The notes under the pieces: model-generated
Seen by the model: only the letters and a program-made list of their open reading frames with translations
What the model was told of the DNA's origin: nothing
The model's database searches: none
Part shown: positions 1 through 8,546 of the stretch, piece by piece
Numbering within the stretch: the stretch's first letter is position 1
Layout of the letters: each line of letters starts with the position of its first letter
From: an uncultured Prosthecobacter sp.
GTDB lineage: Bacteria > Verrucomicrobiota > Verrucomicrobiia > Verrucomicrobiales > Verrucomicrobiaceae
Direction: 5' to 3'
NCBI GenBank assembly: GCA_947523045.1
Contig: CANNUR010000009.1
Location: 1-27,826 of the forward strand
Length of the DNA stretch: 27,826 nt
Translations under genes and position numbers: made by a program

Positions 1-1
1 G

Positions 2-3000
2 GTCTCGAAGGTGGCTGAGGAGAATGCCCAGCGGGCGGTGAGGCGGGCGGAGCGGAAGAAGCGGGAGGAAGCGCAGACTCCGACCCTGCTGAAAGCGCCT
101 GAAAACTGGTCGGCCTCGCTGCGCTTCAAGAACACGAAGGCGAATCAGGTCAGCCCGGTGACCGCCTACCTCATCTCGCGTGGCCCGAGGGGCGACCGTC
201 AGGCGCCGGGCGATCATCTCGGCATCGGCGGCAACTCCAGGGACGTGTCACCGGGCCGCTTGTTCGTCTTCAACGGCAATGCGGCGGGTCAACTCGTGCG
301 CGGCACGACGGTGATCGAGCCGGGCACGTGGCATGACGTGAAGCTGGAGCGTCTCGGCTCGCGCGTGAAGGTGACCCTTGATGGCAGGGTGGAGATCGAC
401 GCCGAATTGCCGGTCAGCGCACCCGGCGTGAAGGACGTGTTCTTTGGCAGGCGCAGCGATGACTTCGCGCCGCTGGACGGCACGTTTGAAAAGGTCGAGG
501 TCGCCGGTTTGGAAAAACCCGCCGCACTTGCACCTGCGCCGAAGGTCGAGCTGGCCTCGCAACCCCTCTCTCCCGAGGCATCGGCGAAGAAGTGGCACGT
601 GCTCGAGGGTTACCGGATCGAACTCGTGGCGGCGGAGCCGGTGGTGCTTGATCCGGTGGCCTTTGACTGGGATGAGCAGGGCCGCCTGTGGGTGATCGAG
701 ATGGCCGATTATCCCCTCGGCATGGACGGCAATGGCAAGGCCGGTGGACGCGTTGTGCGGCTGGAGGACACGGATCGCGACGGCCGCTACGACAAGCGCA
801 AGGTCATCGTCAGCGACTTGAGCTATCCCACCGGTATTTTGACCTGGCGTGACGGCGTGATCGTCACCGCCGCGCCGGACCTCTTTTTCATTGCGCAGGA
901 TGGCACGAAGAAACTGCTCTACACCGGCTTCAGCACCGGCAACCAGCAGCTGCGCGTGAACGGCCTGCGCTGGGGCATGGACGGCTGGGTGTATTGCGCC
1001 GCGGGCGCGCATCACGGCGGCTACAACAAGGGCACGCAAATCGAGTGCAAGCTCACCGGCGAGAAGATCGACCTCGGCAGCCGCGACTTCCGCTTCAAGC
1101 CGGACACCGGCGAGTTGGATCCACAGACCGGCCCCTCCCAGTTCGGTCGCGCCCGCGATGACTGGGGCCACTGGTTTGGCGTGCAGAACAGCTTTCCGCT
1201 CTGGCACTACGTGCTGCAGGATCACCACCTGCGCCGCAACCCGCATGTCATCCCGCCGGACCCAATCCATCAGCTCTTCCCGCGCAATCCGCCCGTGTAT
1301 CCGGCCAGCAGCATGGAGAAGCGCTTTCACAGCTTCGACCAGGCCGGGCGTTTCACCAGCGCCTGCGGCATCGAGATTTATCGCGATCGCGTGCTGTTTG
1401 CGGATGCCAAGACGCATGCGTTCAGCTGCGAGCCCTTTCACAACGTCGTGCAGCACATCCTGCTCGAGGACGATGGCGTCACCTTCAAGGCCGCGCGCGA
1501 TCCCGCCGAGTCGAAGCTGGACTTCCTGGCCAGCGAGGACCGCTGGTGCCGGCCGGTGATGGTGCGCACAGGTCCCGATGGCGCGCTGTGGGTGGCCGAC
1601 ATGTATCGCTACATGATCGAGCACCCGCAGTGGCTGCCGCAGCAGGGCAGGGACGAGCTGCTGCCGCATTACCGTGAGGGCGACGACAAGGGCCGGATTT
1701 GGAAAGTGGTTCGAGCTTCAGCTCGATCTGGGGCGAAGGCTTCGGCCGAAGCCACATTGGCCAGTGCCAACGGCTGGCTCCGCGACAAGGCGCAGATGCG
1801 GGCGTTGTGGGACGGGCTGGATGCGCAGGCTCAGGCGGCGCTGATGGAGCGGGTGTTGGACGACACTTTGCCTGCGGCTCAGGCTCAGGCGGCCTGGACG
1901 CTGCATCTGGCGGGTCGCATGACGTCCGAGTTGTTGCGATCTCTTCTGTTGAGTCGGCAGCCCGAGGTGGTGGTGCAGGCCTTGCAAATCGCCGAGACCC
2001 AGCCCTGGCAGCAGAACGAGGAGGCTCTGCTGTTGATGGTGAATGGAAACTTGGGCAGGCACCCGCGCGTGCGCCTGCAACTCGCGCTCTCGGCCGGCCA
2101 CTGGCAAGGCGACTGGCCTGCAGACTTGTTGGGCAGCGTTTTGGATGAGGCAAAACCCGGCAGTCCCTTGGCCGGTGCTGCGCTCAGTTCCTGCCTGCCG
2201 CATCTCAATCGCATCAGCCAGCAGCTCGCTGCTTATAAGGGCCCAGCTCCGGCGGGTCTGGCGGGCACTCTGCTCCGATGCGCTCTGGCCACGAAAAATG
2301 CACCGGTCGTTGCTGCCCTGGTGCGACGCATGGAGACACGGCGCGAGATTGAGGAACTGCTCGCCGTGCTCGATGAAAACCGTCTCTCTTTGGTGGAGTT
2401 CACCGCCCAGATCAGCGATCCCTCGGCGCGGGCGGCGCTGGACCGCCTGAGCGCGCGGCTGGAGCAGGCGGCTGCGGCGGTGGCCTCGGCCGAGGCGGCG
2501 CCACCGGCGTCCGACCTGGCCCTGCTGGCGGCGGATCGCGGGCATCGCGAGCCGGTGAAGCGCCTGCTGCCGGCGCTGTGGGCGAAGACGGGCGACCCGG
2601 AACTGCTGCGCCTGATCGCGCGTTTGCGACCCGCGGGCGCGGAGACCTTTTTGCTGGAGGGTTGGGACGGACGCACGCCGGCCTTGCGCGCGCAGATCCT
2701 GGAGACCCTGCTGGCCGATGAGGCCTGGACCCTGGCGCTGCTGAAGCGGCCGGAAGCCAAGGCTTGCGATGCCGCCACGCGGGCGCGGCTGGCGCAGCAT
2801 CCGAAGAAGGCGGTGGCCCAGGCCGCGGCGCTGGCCTTCCAGGGCAGTGCCACGCGCGCGGCGGTGCTGGAACAGTTCCGGCCGGCGCTGCAACTCGCCG
2901 GCGATGCGGCGCGAGGCAAGGTCGTCTTCGCCCAGGCCTGCCTGAGCTGCCACAAGCTCGACGGCGTCGGCCTCGAGCTCGGGCCCGACCTGCGCAGTGT

Positions 3001-3304
3001 CGCCCAGCACGACGTGGAAAAGCTGTTCAACTCGATTCTGGATCCCAGCGCCATCATCGAGCCCGGCTTCATGGCCTACCACTGCACGCTGAACAGCGGC
3101 GAGCAGCTCTACGGCGTCATCGCCACCGAGACCAGTGCCAGCCTGACCTTCAAGATGGCTGGCAATCTGACAAAGTCCGTTTTGCGCAGCGAGATTGCCA
3201 GCCTGAAAAGCACCGGCGCCTCGCTCATGCCCGACGGCCTGGAGGCGGTGCTGACACCGCAGTCGCTGGCCGACCTCATTGCTTACCTGAGACAGCCGCG
3301 GTGA
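2..3304 (+). CDS. PVC-type membrane-bound dehydrogenase with HEAT repeats and C-terminal cytochrome c domain (5' truncated)
   Basis: The frame is open to the window edge, so the true start lies upstream; the GTG at 11 is only the first visible start codon and no signal peptide is seen. Numbering from that GTG: residues about 30-170 look like a concanavalin/LamG or DUF1080-type jelly roll. About 195-570 is the PVC-type dehydrogenase-like beta-propeller (WVIEMADYP, DGALWVADMYR). About 590-950 is a helical HEAT-like region. A c-type heme site CLSCH sits at 977-981, in the Pirellula/Verrucomicrobium-type heme domain, with a possible Met ligand in PGFMAYH. The family is common in Planctomycetes and Verrucomicrobia and is thought to be exported and to oxidise sugars or alcohols, but substrates are mostly unknown. 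Leucine TTG codons seem more frequent around nt 1760-2400 than in the flanks. Family call is firm; substrate is not predictable. Confidence 0.9.
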   Translation, partial: VSKVAEENAQRAVRRAERKKREEAQTPTLLKAPENWSASLRFKNTKANQVSPVTAYLISRGPRGDRQAPGDHLGIGGNSRDVSPGRLFVFNGNAAGQLVRGTTVIEPGTWHDVKLERLGSRVKVTLDGRVEIDAELPVSAPGVKDVFFGRRSDDFAPLDGTFEKVEVAGLEKPAALAPAPKVELASQPLSPEASAKKWHVLEGYRIELVAAEPVVLDPVAFDWDEQGRLWVIEMADYPLGMDGNGKAGGRVVRLEDTDRDGRYDKRKVIVSDLSYPTGILTWRDGVIVTAAPDLFFIAQDGTKKLLYTGFSTGNQQLRVNGLRWGMDGWVYCAAGAHHGGYNKGTQIECKLTGEKIDLGSRDFRFKPDTGELDPQTGPSQFGRARDDWGHWFGVQNSFPLWHYVLQDHHLRRNPHVIPPDPIHQLFPRNPPVYPASSMEKRFHSFDQAGRFTSACGIEIYRDRVLFADAKTHAFSCEPFHNVVQHILLEDDGVTFKAARDPAESKLDFLASEDRWCRPVMVRTGPDGALWVADMYRYMIEHPQWLPQQGRDELLPHYREGDDKGRIWKVVRASARSGAKASAEATLASANGWLRDKAQMRALWDGLDAQAQAALMERVLDDTLPAAQAQAAWTLHLAGRMTSELLRSLLLSRQPEVVVQALQIAETQPWQQNEEALLLMVNGNLGRHPRVRLQLALSAGHWQGDWPADLLGSVLDEAKPGSPLAGAALSSCLPHLNRISQQLAAYKGPAPAGLAGTLLRCALATKNAPVVAALVRRMETRREIEELLAVLDENRLSLVEFTAQISDPSARAALDRLSARLEQAAAAVASAEAAPPASDLALLAADRGHREPVKRLLPALWAKTGDPELLRLIARLRPAGAETFLLEGWDGRTPALRAQILETLLADEAWTLALLKRPEAKACDAATRARLAQHPKKAVAQAAALAFQGSATRAAVLEQFRPALQLAGDAARGKVVFAQACLSCHKLDGVGLELGPDLRSVAQHDVEKLFNSILDPSAIIEPGFMAYHCTLNSGEQLYGVIATETSASLTFKMAGNLTKSVLRSEIASLKSTGASLMPDGLEAVLTPQSLADLIAYLRQPR
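1711..1753. repeat. Pair of adjacent palindromes inside the dehydrogenase gene
   Basis: Two perfect dyads lie 11 bp apart. The first is TCGAGC-TTCA-GCTCGA at 1711-1726. The second is the 16-bp palindrome GGCTTCGGCCGAAGCC at 1738-1753. They encode a low-complexity Ala/Ser/Arg stretch (RASARSGAKASAEA) exactly in the linker between the dehydrogenase domain and the HEAT-like region. An in-frame insertion of a small palindromic repeat element would look like this; a chance GC-rich linker is the alternative. Confidence 0.5.
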
Positions 3305-3352
3305 CCGGATTCATTTGCGGGAGTCGGCGGCGTTTGCTAGAGGCGGCAACCC

Positions 3353-4339
3353 ATGCGCCTGCTCCTGCTGCTCTGCCTGCTGCTGACTGCTGCCTGCTCC
3401 CCGTGGGCCGGCCACGGCCCCGTGTCGGCCAAGCTGCGCCGGCAACTCGAGCGCCAGGCGCTGGGGCGAGCCGATTTTGAGGCGGCTTTGAGCGGTCGGT
3501 CGATTGCGGCCGACAACCGCCTTGTGCTGCCCTTCCGCATGGAGGACGACGCCGTGCCGGTTCTCGAGGCTGAGGTCAACGGGATCGCCAATGTGCCGCT
3601 CATCCTCGACTCCGGTGCCTCCGCCACCCTGCTGCATGCCGCCACTGCCGAGCGTACGGACGTGCGTCTGCTTGCCGCCGAGGAGGGCAGCGTGCCGATG
3701 CAGGGGGTTATCGGCGTCGAACAGGCGCGCATCGGCCTGGTGCGAAGCCTGCGCCTCGGCGGCTGGACCACCGAGGGCTTCCCCTGCCTGGTGCGCCTGC
3801 ACGAGAATCGCATCGGCCTGACGGGTGCCAGTTTCCGCCACAACCTGCTCGGCTTCGACCTGCTGCGCCGGCACTGCAGCCAGGTCACCCTCGATTTTCC
3901 GAAGCGCACGGTCGAGTTCGCTTTCACCGGTCGTTTTCAGCCGCAGCCCGGTCGCCACGTCGCTTGGGCGCCCTTCACGGTGCGCCAGGGGGTGCCCTTC
4001 ATCACCCTTGGCTCCGGCGAGCTGCGCTGGCAGGCGCTGGTCGACACCGGCTCGTTCAACGGCGTTGAAATCAGCCGCCAGGTGGCCGAACAACTGGGCG
4101 TGGCCGACCAGGGTCAGCCGGTCGAGGGGCTGATCCTGCTGTCGGTGGGCGGCACGACGACTTCCGACGATGCCGGCCTGCGCACGGTGCGCCTGGCCGA
4201 CCTCAGCCTTTTCGGGGAAACCTGGCGCAACGCCCCGGTCGACATCTCGCCGGGTCCGCCGCGGGTGGGCAGCTACTTCTTGCGCGATTACCGGGTCACC
4301 TTCGACTTCCGAACCGGGCGGATTTGGCTGGAACACTAG
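3353..4339 (+). CDS. Lipoprotein with two tandem aspartyl-protease (retropepsin-like) lobes
   Basis: This 328-residue protein begins with a lipoprotein signal peptide ending in the lipobox LTAAC (Cys15), so it is probably anchored in the envelope. Two copies of the clan AA active-site motif are present: LILDSGAS with Asp86 and ALVDTGSF with Asp231. Each is followed by the matching hydrophobic-hydrophobic-Gly segment (NLLGFDLL..VTLDF in lobe 1, VGSYFLRD..VTFDF in lobe 2). One chain therefore carries both halves of an aspartic protease site, as in pepsin, rather than one half as in retroviral enzymes. Whether it cleaves peptides is unknown; some bacterial members may only bind them. It lies 48 bp after the dehydrogenase gene and 124 bp before actA. 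A possible promoter, TTCATT at 3310 and TGCTAGAGG at 3335, precedes it. The start ATG has no Shine-Dalgarno site but keeps the signal peptide. Confidence 0.8.
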   Translation: MRLLLLLCLLLTAACSPWAGHGPVSAKLRRQLERQALGRADFEAALSGRSIAADNRLVLPFRMEDDAVPVLEAEVNGIANVPLILDSGASATLLHAATAERTDVRLLAAEEGSVPMQGVIGVEQARIGLVRSLRLGGWTTEGFPCLVRLHENRIGLTGASFRHNLLGFDLLRRHCSQVTLDFPKRTVEFAFTGRFQPQPGRHVAWAPFTVRQGVPFITLGSGELRWQALVDTGSFNGVEISRQVAEQLGVADQGQPVEGLILLSVGGTTTSDDAGLRTVRLADLSLFGETWRNAPVDISPGPPRVGSYFLRDYRVTFDFRTGRIWLEH

Positions 4340-4389
4340 GCCGGGTTTTCGTGGGGCTGGTCAGGCGTTCAAAAATTTTATTTCCAAGG

Positions 4390-4417
4390 TTGCAAAGCCC
4401 GGCCAAACTTTTATTCT
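4390..4417 (+). promoter_or_regulatory. Candidate sigma-70-type promoter of actABCD
   Basis: TTGCAA (4390-4395) and TATTCT (4412-4417) are separated by 16 bp and each matches 4 of 6 consensus positions. The predicted transcription start, near 4424, falls at the left edge of the palindrome at 4424-4447 and gives a leader of about 40 nt before the actA ATG. The segment is much more AT-rich than its surroundings. A 7-bp inverted repeat, GGCCGGG at 4339-4345 and CCCGGCC at 4398-4404, brackets the upstream part. Inferred from pattern only. Confidence 0.4.
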
Positions 4418-4423
4418 GGCCCT

Positions 4424-4447
4424 CGCTTGTGAAATTTTTCACAAGCG
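4424..4447. promoter_or_regulatory. Palindromic operator before actA (Rex-like; CRP/FNR-like alternative)
   Basis: An 11-bp perfect inverted repeat with a 2-bp spacer, arms CGCTTGTGAAA (4424-4434) and TTTCACAAGCG (4437-4447). Its core TTGTGAAATTTTTCACAA fits the Rex operator pattern TTGTGAA-N4-TTCACAA at every fixed position. It also fits the CRP half-sites TGTGA-N6-TCACA. Rex senses the NADH/NAD+ ratio and controls respiratory genes in several phyla, which would suit a quinol oxidase locus. The position over the predicted transcription start, 16 nt before the ATG, suits a repressor. No rex or crp gene is in the window. As RNA it would also form a strong hairpin in the leader. Confidence 0.7.
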
Positions 4448-4463
4448 CAGAAACCGACATCTT

Positions 4464-5267
4464 ATGGGTAACTTCTTTCCGCGCTGGACCAATTGGCTGC
4501 CTCTGAAGCTCGCCATTGGCGTCGCATTCATTGCTTTCGGAGTCAGTGTGGGCGTGGCCTACTACTTCACGCCCAAATACACGCGGGTGGGCTACGAGCC
4601 GACGCAGCCGGTGCCGTTCTCCCATGAGATCCATGCCGGTCAGCTCGGTCTGGACTGCCGCTACTGCCACTCCTTCGTCGAGCAGTCGGGCCATGCCAAC
4701 GTGCCGACCAACCAGACCTGCTTCAACTGCCATGGCCCGGGCAAGGGCAACATCAAGGCGGACAGCCCGAAGCTGGAACTGGTGCGCAAGGCCCAGGAAA
4801 CCGGTGAGCCGATTCCGTGGGTGAAGGTGCACAAGGCGCCCGACTACGTCTACTTCAACCACAGCGCCCACCTCAACCGCGGTATTTCCTGCCAGTCCTG
4901 CCACGGTCAGGTCAACGAGATGGAGGTCGTCAAGCACGCGGAACCGCACTCGATGGGCTGGTGCCTCGACTGCCACCGCAATCCCGAGCAGAACCTGCGT
5001 CCCCTCGATCAGGTCACCAACCTCAATTACAAGCCCGCTGACCTCGACCGCGCCGCCTTTTATGAGGGCCTGCTTGGCAAGGGCGTGAAGGCCGACGAAA
5101 TCGCCGGCACCATCCGCCCGGGCGGCAAGGCCTCCGGCCTGGAAGACATTCTTTCGCTCGCCACTGACACCTATGGCAAGCAGGTCACCCAGCTCGAGGT
5201 GGGCAGCCAGCTGAAGAAGCACTGGCAGGTGCAGCCGCCCGAGTCCTGCACCGCCTGCCACCGCTAA
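4464..5267 (+). CDS. actA: Alternative Complex III subunit ActA, pentaheme cytochrome c
   Basis: The 267-residue protein has one N-terminal membrane helix (about residues 12-35) and then five CxxCH heme c motifs: CRYCH at 65, CFNCH at 86, CQSCH at 143, CLDCH at 167 and CTACH at 262. This fits ActA, the periplasmic multiheme subunit of Alternative Complex III, which passes electrons from the ActB Fe-S chain toward the acceptor cytochrome or oxidase. The frame is open upstream to 4170, but the ATG at 4464 is chosen because it directly precedes the membrane anchor and follows the promoter and operator. There is no Shine-Dalgarno sequence. actB follows after 24 bp, so this is the first gene of an operon. 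Confidence 0.93.
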   Translation: MGNFFPRWTNWLPLKLAIGVAFIAFGVSVGVAYYFTPKYTRVGYEPTQPVPFSHEIHAGQLGLDCRYCHSFVEQSGHANVPTNQTCFNCHGPGKGNIKADSPKLELVRKAQETGEPIPWVKVHKAPDYVYFNHSAHLNRGISCQSCHGQVNEMEVVKHAEPHSMGWCLDCHRNPEQNLRPLDQVTNLNYKPADLDRAAFYEGLLGKGVKADEIAGTIRPGGKASGLEDILSLATDTYGKQVTQLEVGSQLKKHWQVQPPESCTACHR

Positions 5268-5291
5268 CCCCTGCGACCCCTTTCCGCCCTC

Positions 5292-8200
5292 ATGAAACGC
5301 ATTTGGAACCACCCCGCAGAGCCTCAGACCGGCAAGCGCTACTGGCGCAGCACCGCCGAACTTGAGCGCCGCTCGGAGTTTCTGGACAAGCTCGGCGTCG
5401 AATTTCCCGCCGGCGACACCCTCACGGAGGACGAGCGTGAAAACTCGCGCCGCGATTTCCTCAAGCTCATGGGCGCCTCGACGGCGCTGATGGGCTTGGC
5501 CGCCTGCCGCCGACCGCTGACGAACATCCTGCCCTACACCGATCACGTCGAGTGGGTGGTGCCCGGACGTCCGCTGCTGTACGCGACCGCCATGCCGACC
5601 GCGAACGGCGCGACGCCCGTGGTGGCCGTCACCCATGAGGGCCGGCCGACCCATCTGCAGGGCAACCCACTGCACCCGCTGAGCGGCGGTCTCGATGCCT
5701 TCGCCCAAGCCTCGGTGCTCGACCTCTACGACCCGCAGCGCTCGCAGTCGCCGCTCGTCAAGGGCAAGGCGGCGACCTGGGAACAGGCCAACAAGGCGCT
5801 TGCCGCCCTGGTGGAAGCCGCCAAGAAGGACGCGGGTGCCAGCCTGGCCGTTGCCGTTGGCAAGACCAGCTCGCCGACCCTGCATCGCCTGCTCGGCGAG
5901 CTGAAAACCGCCCTGCCGCAGGCGCGTCTGTTCGGTTATGAAGCGATCGGCAGCGAAGGCCGCGACGCCGCTCACGCCGCTATCCTCGGCGCCGGCACCA
6001 AGACCTTTGTCCGCTTCAGCAAGGCCCTGCGCGTGCTCGCGCTCGACTGCGACTTCCTCGGCCTCGATCCGGTGGCCGGCGAGGCGATCAAACACTTCAC
6101 CAGGCAGCGCGCCAAGGACAAGCCGGGCGGCGAAATGAACCGCTTGTACGCCCTGGAGAACCGCTACACGGTGACCGGCGGCATGGCCGATCACCGCAAG
6201 CCGCTCGCCGCCAGCCTGATTCCGGCCGCCGCCGCCGTCATCGCGGAAGCCCTTGGCGACACTTCGGCCAAGGCCGTTGCCGACAGCGCCCCTGCCGCCC
6301 TCAAGGAGTGGCTGGCGCCGGCGATCCGCGATCTCATCGACCACAAGGGCAAGGCCCTGGTGCTCGCCGGCTCGCGCTATGGCGCTGAAGTTCACGCCCT
6401 CGTCGCCTCGATCAACCAGGCTCTCGGCGCCTTTGGCAGCACGATTGAACTGCGTCAGGCGGAGGGCGAAGCCGCGCTTGGCAGCAGTGCCGACCTGACC
6501 GCCGCGCTGGCCTCCGGCTCGATCAAGACCCTCGTCTCCCTGACAGCCTCCAACCTGCTGTTCGATGCCCCGGCCGCCCTCAGCGCCGCCGTCGATGACA
6601 AGGGTGTGCAGGTCGTCCATCTCGGCCATCTGGCCAACACGACGGCCCGCAAAGCCGCCCTGCATCTGCCGGCCGCCCACTACCTTGAGTCCTGGGGCGA
6701 CGTGCGTGCCGCCGATGGCACCTACTCGGTCGTTCAGCCGATGATTCAGCCGCTTTACGATGGCGCCAGCGCGATTGAGGTTGTGCTCGCCCTGCTGGGC
6801 CGCAAGACGCTTGGACCGGTGCAGCCTGCCGCCGATGCCCCGACGCTGGAAGATCCGGCTCACCAGGCTGTGCGCGACACCTTTGCCCAGGTGGCGAAGC
6901 AGCTCGACGAGGAAAAGTGGAATCACACCCTGCGCGACGGTTTCCTCAAGGGCTCGGCCTATCCGAAGGCTGCCGTGGAAGTCAACACCGCCGCCGCCGC
7001 CGCTCTGGCTGCCAAGGCCAAACCTGTTGAGGCGCCGAGCGCCGAGGCGCTGGAAGTCGTGCTGGTGCCCGATGCCGGCGTTCAGGACGGCCGCTACATC
7101 AGCAACGCCTGGCTGCAGGAAGCCCCGGACCCGGTCACCAAGCTGAGCTGGGACAACGCTGCCTGGATTGGCTCGGCCACCTTCCGTGCCCTCAAGCTCA
7201 AGGAAGGCCAGATCATTCAGATCACGGTCGGCGACGCGCAGGTCAAGCTGCCCGCCATCGAAGCCCCCGGCCACGTGTCCCACTCGATCACCCTGCCGCT
7301 CGGCTACGGTGAGAAGGGCCTGGGCTTTGTCGCCTCCGACGCGAACAACAAGGGTCGCGGCTTCAATGTCTATCCGCTGCGCAAGGCCGCCGACGAATTC
7401 GTCCTGACCGGCGCCAAGGTTGAGGTCACCGGCGAGTTCCATGAACTGGCCGTCACCCAGGAGCACAACAGCATGGAGGGCCGCGCCCTCTATCGCGAGG
7501 CAACCCTGGAAACCTTCACCAAGACGCCCGACTTCGTCAACAAGACGGGCATGGACAGCCACATCCCGCAAAACATCTCGTTCTACAAGGGGCAGATCGG
7601 CCGCAAGACCGAGACCAATCCCGAGGGCTTCGACTATGAGACGAAGCACCAGTGGGGCATGACGATCGACCTCAGCAAGTGCATCGGCTGCACTGCCTGC
7701 GTCATCGCCTGCCAGAGCGAAAACAACATTCCCGTGGTCGGCAAGGACCAGGTGCGCAAGGGTCGTCTCATGCAGTGGATCCGCATGGACCGCTACTTCG
7801 CCAGTGCCGCCTGGGGCGAGCAAAACGCCAAGCGCGACGACGTCATGATTGAGCCGACCGTCGAGCAGCTCGAAAACGCCGAGATGGTTCAGCAGCCGGT
7901 GGCCTGCCAGCAGTGCGAGTCGGCCCCGTGCGAAACCGTTTGCCCGGTCAACGCCACCGTTCACACCGACGACGGCCTCAACGCCATGGCCTACAACCGC
8001 TGCATCGGCACCCGCTACTGCGCGAACAACTGCCCCTACACGGCGCGCCGCTTCAACTGGTTCGACTACAACAAGCGCCCGCTCGACGAACTCTACCGCG
8101 GCCCGCTTTCCTCCAAGGACAAGACCGGCGTGCGCGAGTCCGTGCAGCTGCAGAAGAATCCGAACGTCACCGTGCGCATGCGCGGCGTCATCGAGAAGTG

Positions 8201-8519
8201 CACCTACTGCGTGCAGCGCCTCGAGGCCGCCAAGATCCTGCAGAAGCAGAAGCAGCGCGACTCCAAGGACTTCCGCGTGCCGACCGACACCATCAAGGTC
8301 GCCTGCCAGGCCGCCTGCCCGGCCGAGGCCATCGTCTTCGGCGATCTCGCCGACGACAAGTCCGCGGTCAACAAGGCCAAGGCCTCGCCGCGCAACTACA
8401 CCCTGCTCAAGTACATCGGCACGCAGCCGCGCACCAGCTACCTGGCGCGGCTCAAAAATCCGAATACCGCCATGCCCGGCCACGAAAATGTCGCCGCCTG
8501 GAGTGCGCATCAGATCTAA
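5292..8519 (+). CDS. actB: Alternative Complex III subunit ActB, molybdopterin-oxidoreductase-like protein fused to an Fe-S ferredoxin domain
   Basis: A 1075-residue fusion. The N-terminus has a late twin-arginine signal (SRRDFLKLMGAS, Arg53-Arg54) preceded by a conserved ~50-residue extension, as in the extended-Tat MoCo/4Fe-4S family. Residues about 75-740 form a MopB-like domain without an obvious N-terminal cluster motif; an Ala-rich linker lies near 565-590. The C-terminal domain carries four cysteine groups: 797/800/803/807, 872/875/880/884, 904/910/914 and 970/973/1005/1009. The third group reads CIGTRYCANNC, with Thr where a fourth ligand would normally sit, matching the three [4Fe-4S] plus one [3Fe-4S] clusters known for ActB. 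It takes electrons from quinol oxidised near ActC and passes them to ActA. actC starts 27 bp downstream. Confidence 0.95.
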   Translation: MKRIWNHPAEPQTGKRYWRSTAELERRSEFLDKLGVEFPAGDTLTEDERENSRRDFLKLMGASTALMGLAACRRPLTNILPYTDHVEWVVPGRPLLYATAMPTANGATPVVAVTHEGRPTHLQGNPLHPLSGGLDAFAQASVLDLYDPQRSQSPLVKGKAATWEQANKALAALVEAAKKDAGASLAVAVGKTSSPTLHRLLGELKTALPQARLFGYEAIGSEGRDAAHAAILGAGTKTFVRFSKALRVLALDCDFLGLDPVAGEAIKHFTRQRAKDKPGGEMNRLYALENRYTVTGGMADHRKPLAASLIPAAAAVIAEALGDTSAKAVADSAPAALKEWLAPAIRDLIDHKGKALVLAGSRYGAEVHALVASINQALGAFGSTIELRQAEGEAALGSSADLTAALASGSIKTLVSLTASNLLFDAPAALSAAVDDKGVQVVHLGHLANTTARKAALHLPAAHYLESWGDVRAADGTYSVVQPMIQPLYDGASAIEVVLALLGRKTLGPVQPAADAPTLEDPAHQAVRDTFAQVAKQLDEEKWNHTLRDGFLKGSAYPKAAVEVNTAAAAALAAKAKPVEAPSAEALEVVLVPDAGVQDGRYISNAWLQEAPDPVTKLSWDNAAWIGSATFRALKLKEGQIIQITVGDAQVKLPAIEAPGHVSHSITLPLGYGEKGLGFVASDANNKGRGFNVYPLRKAADEFVLTGAKVEVTGEFHELAVTQEHNSMEGRALYREATLETFTKTPDFVNKTGMDSHIPQNISFYKGQIGRKTETNPEGFDYETKHQWGMTIDLSKCIGCTACVIACQSENNIPVVGKDQVRKGRLMQWIRMDRYFASAAWGEQNAKRDDVMIEPTVEQLENAEMVQQPVACQQCESAPCETVCPVNATVHTDDGLNAMAYNRCIGTRYCANNCPYTARRFNWFDYNKRPLDELYRGPLSSKDKTGVRESVQLQKNPNVTVRMRGVIEKCTYCVQRLEAAKILQKQKQRDSKDFRVPTDTIKVACQAACPAEAIVFGDLADDKSAVNKAKASPRNYTLLKYIGTQPRTSYLARLKNPNTAMPGHENVAAWSAHQI

Positions 8520-8546
8520 CAGGCCTTTTTCCCTCCCCCCGCTGAC

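Noticed and set aside
4170..4463. Upstream extension of actA into the aspartyl-protease gene
   Set aside because: It would remove the membrane anchor from the N-terminus, overlaps another gene and crosses the promoter and operator region.
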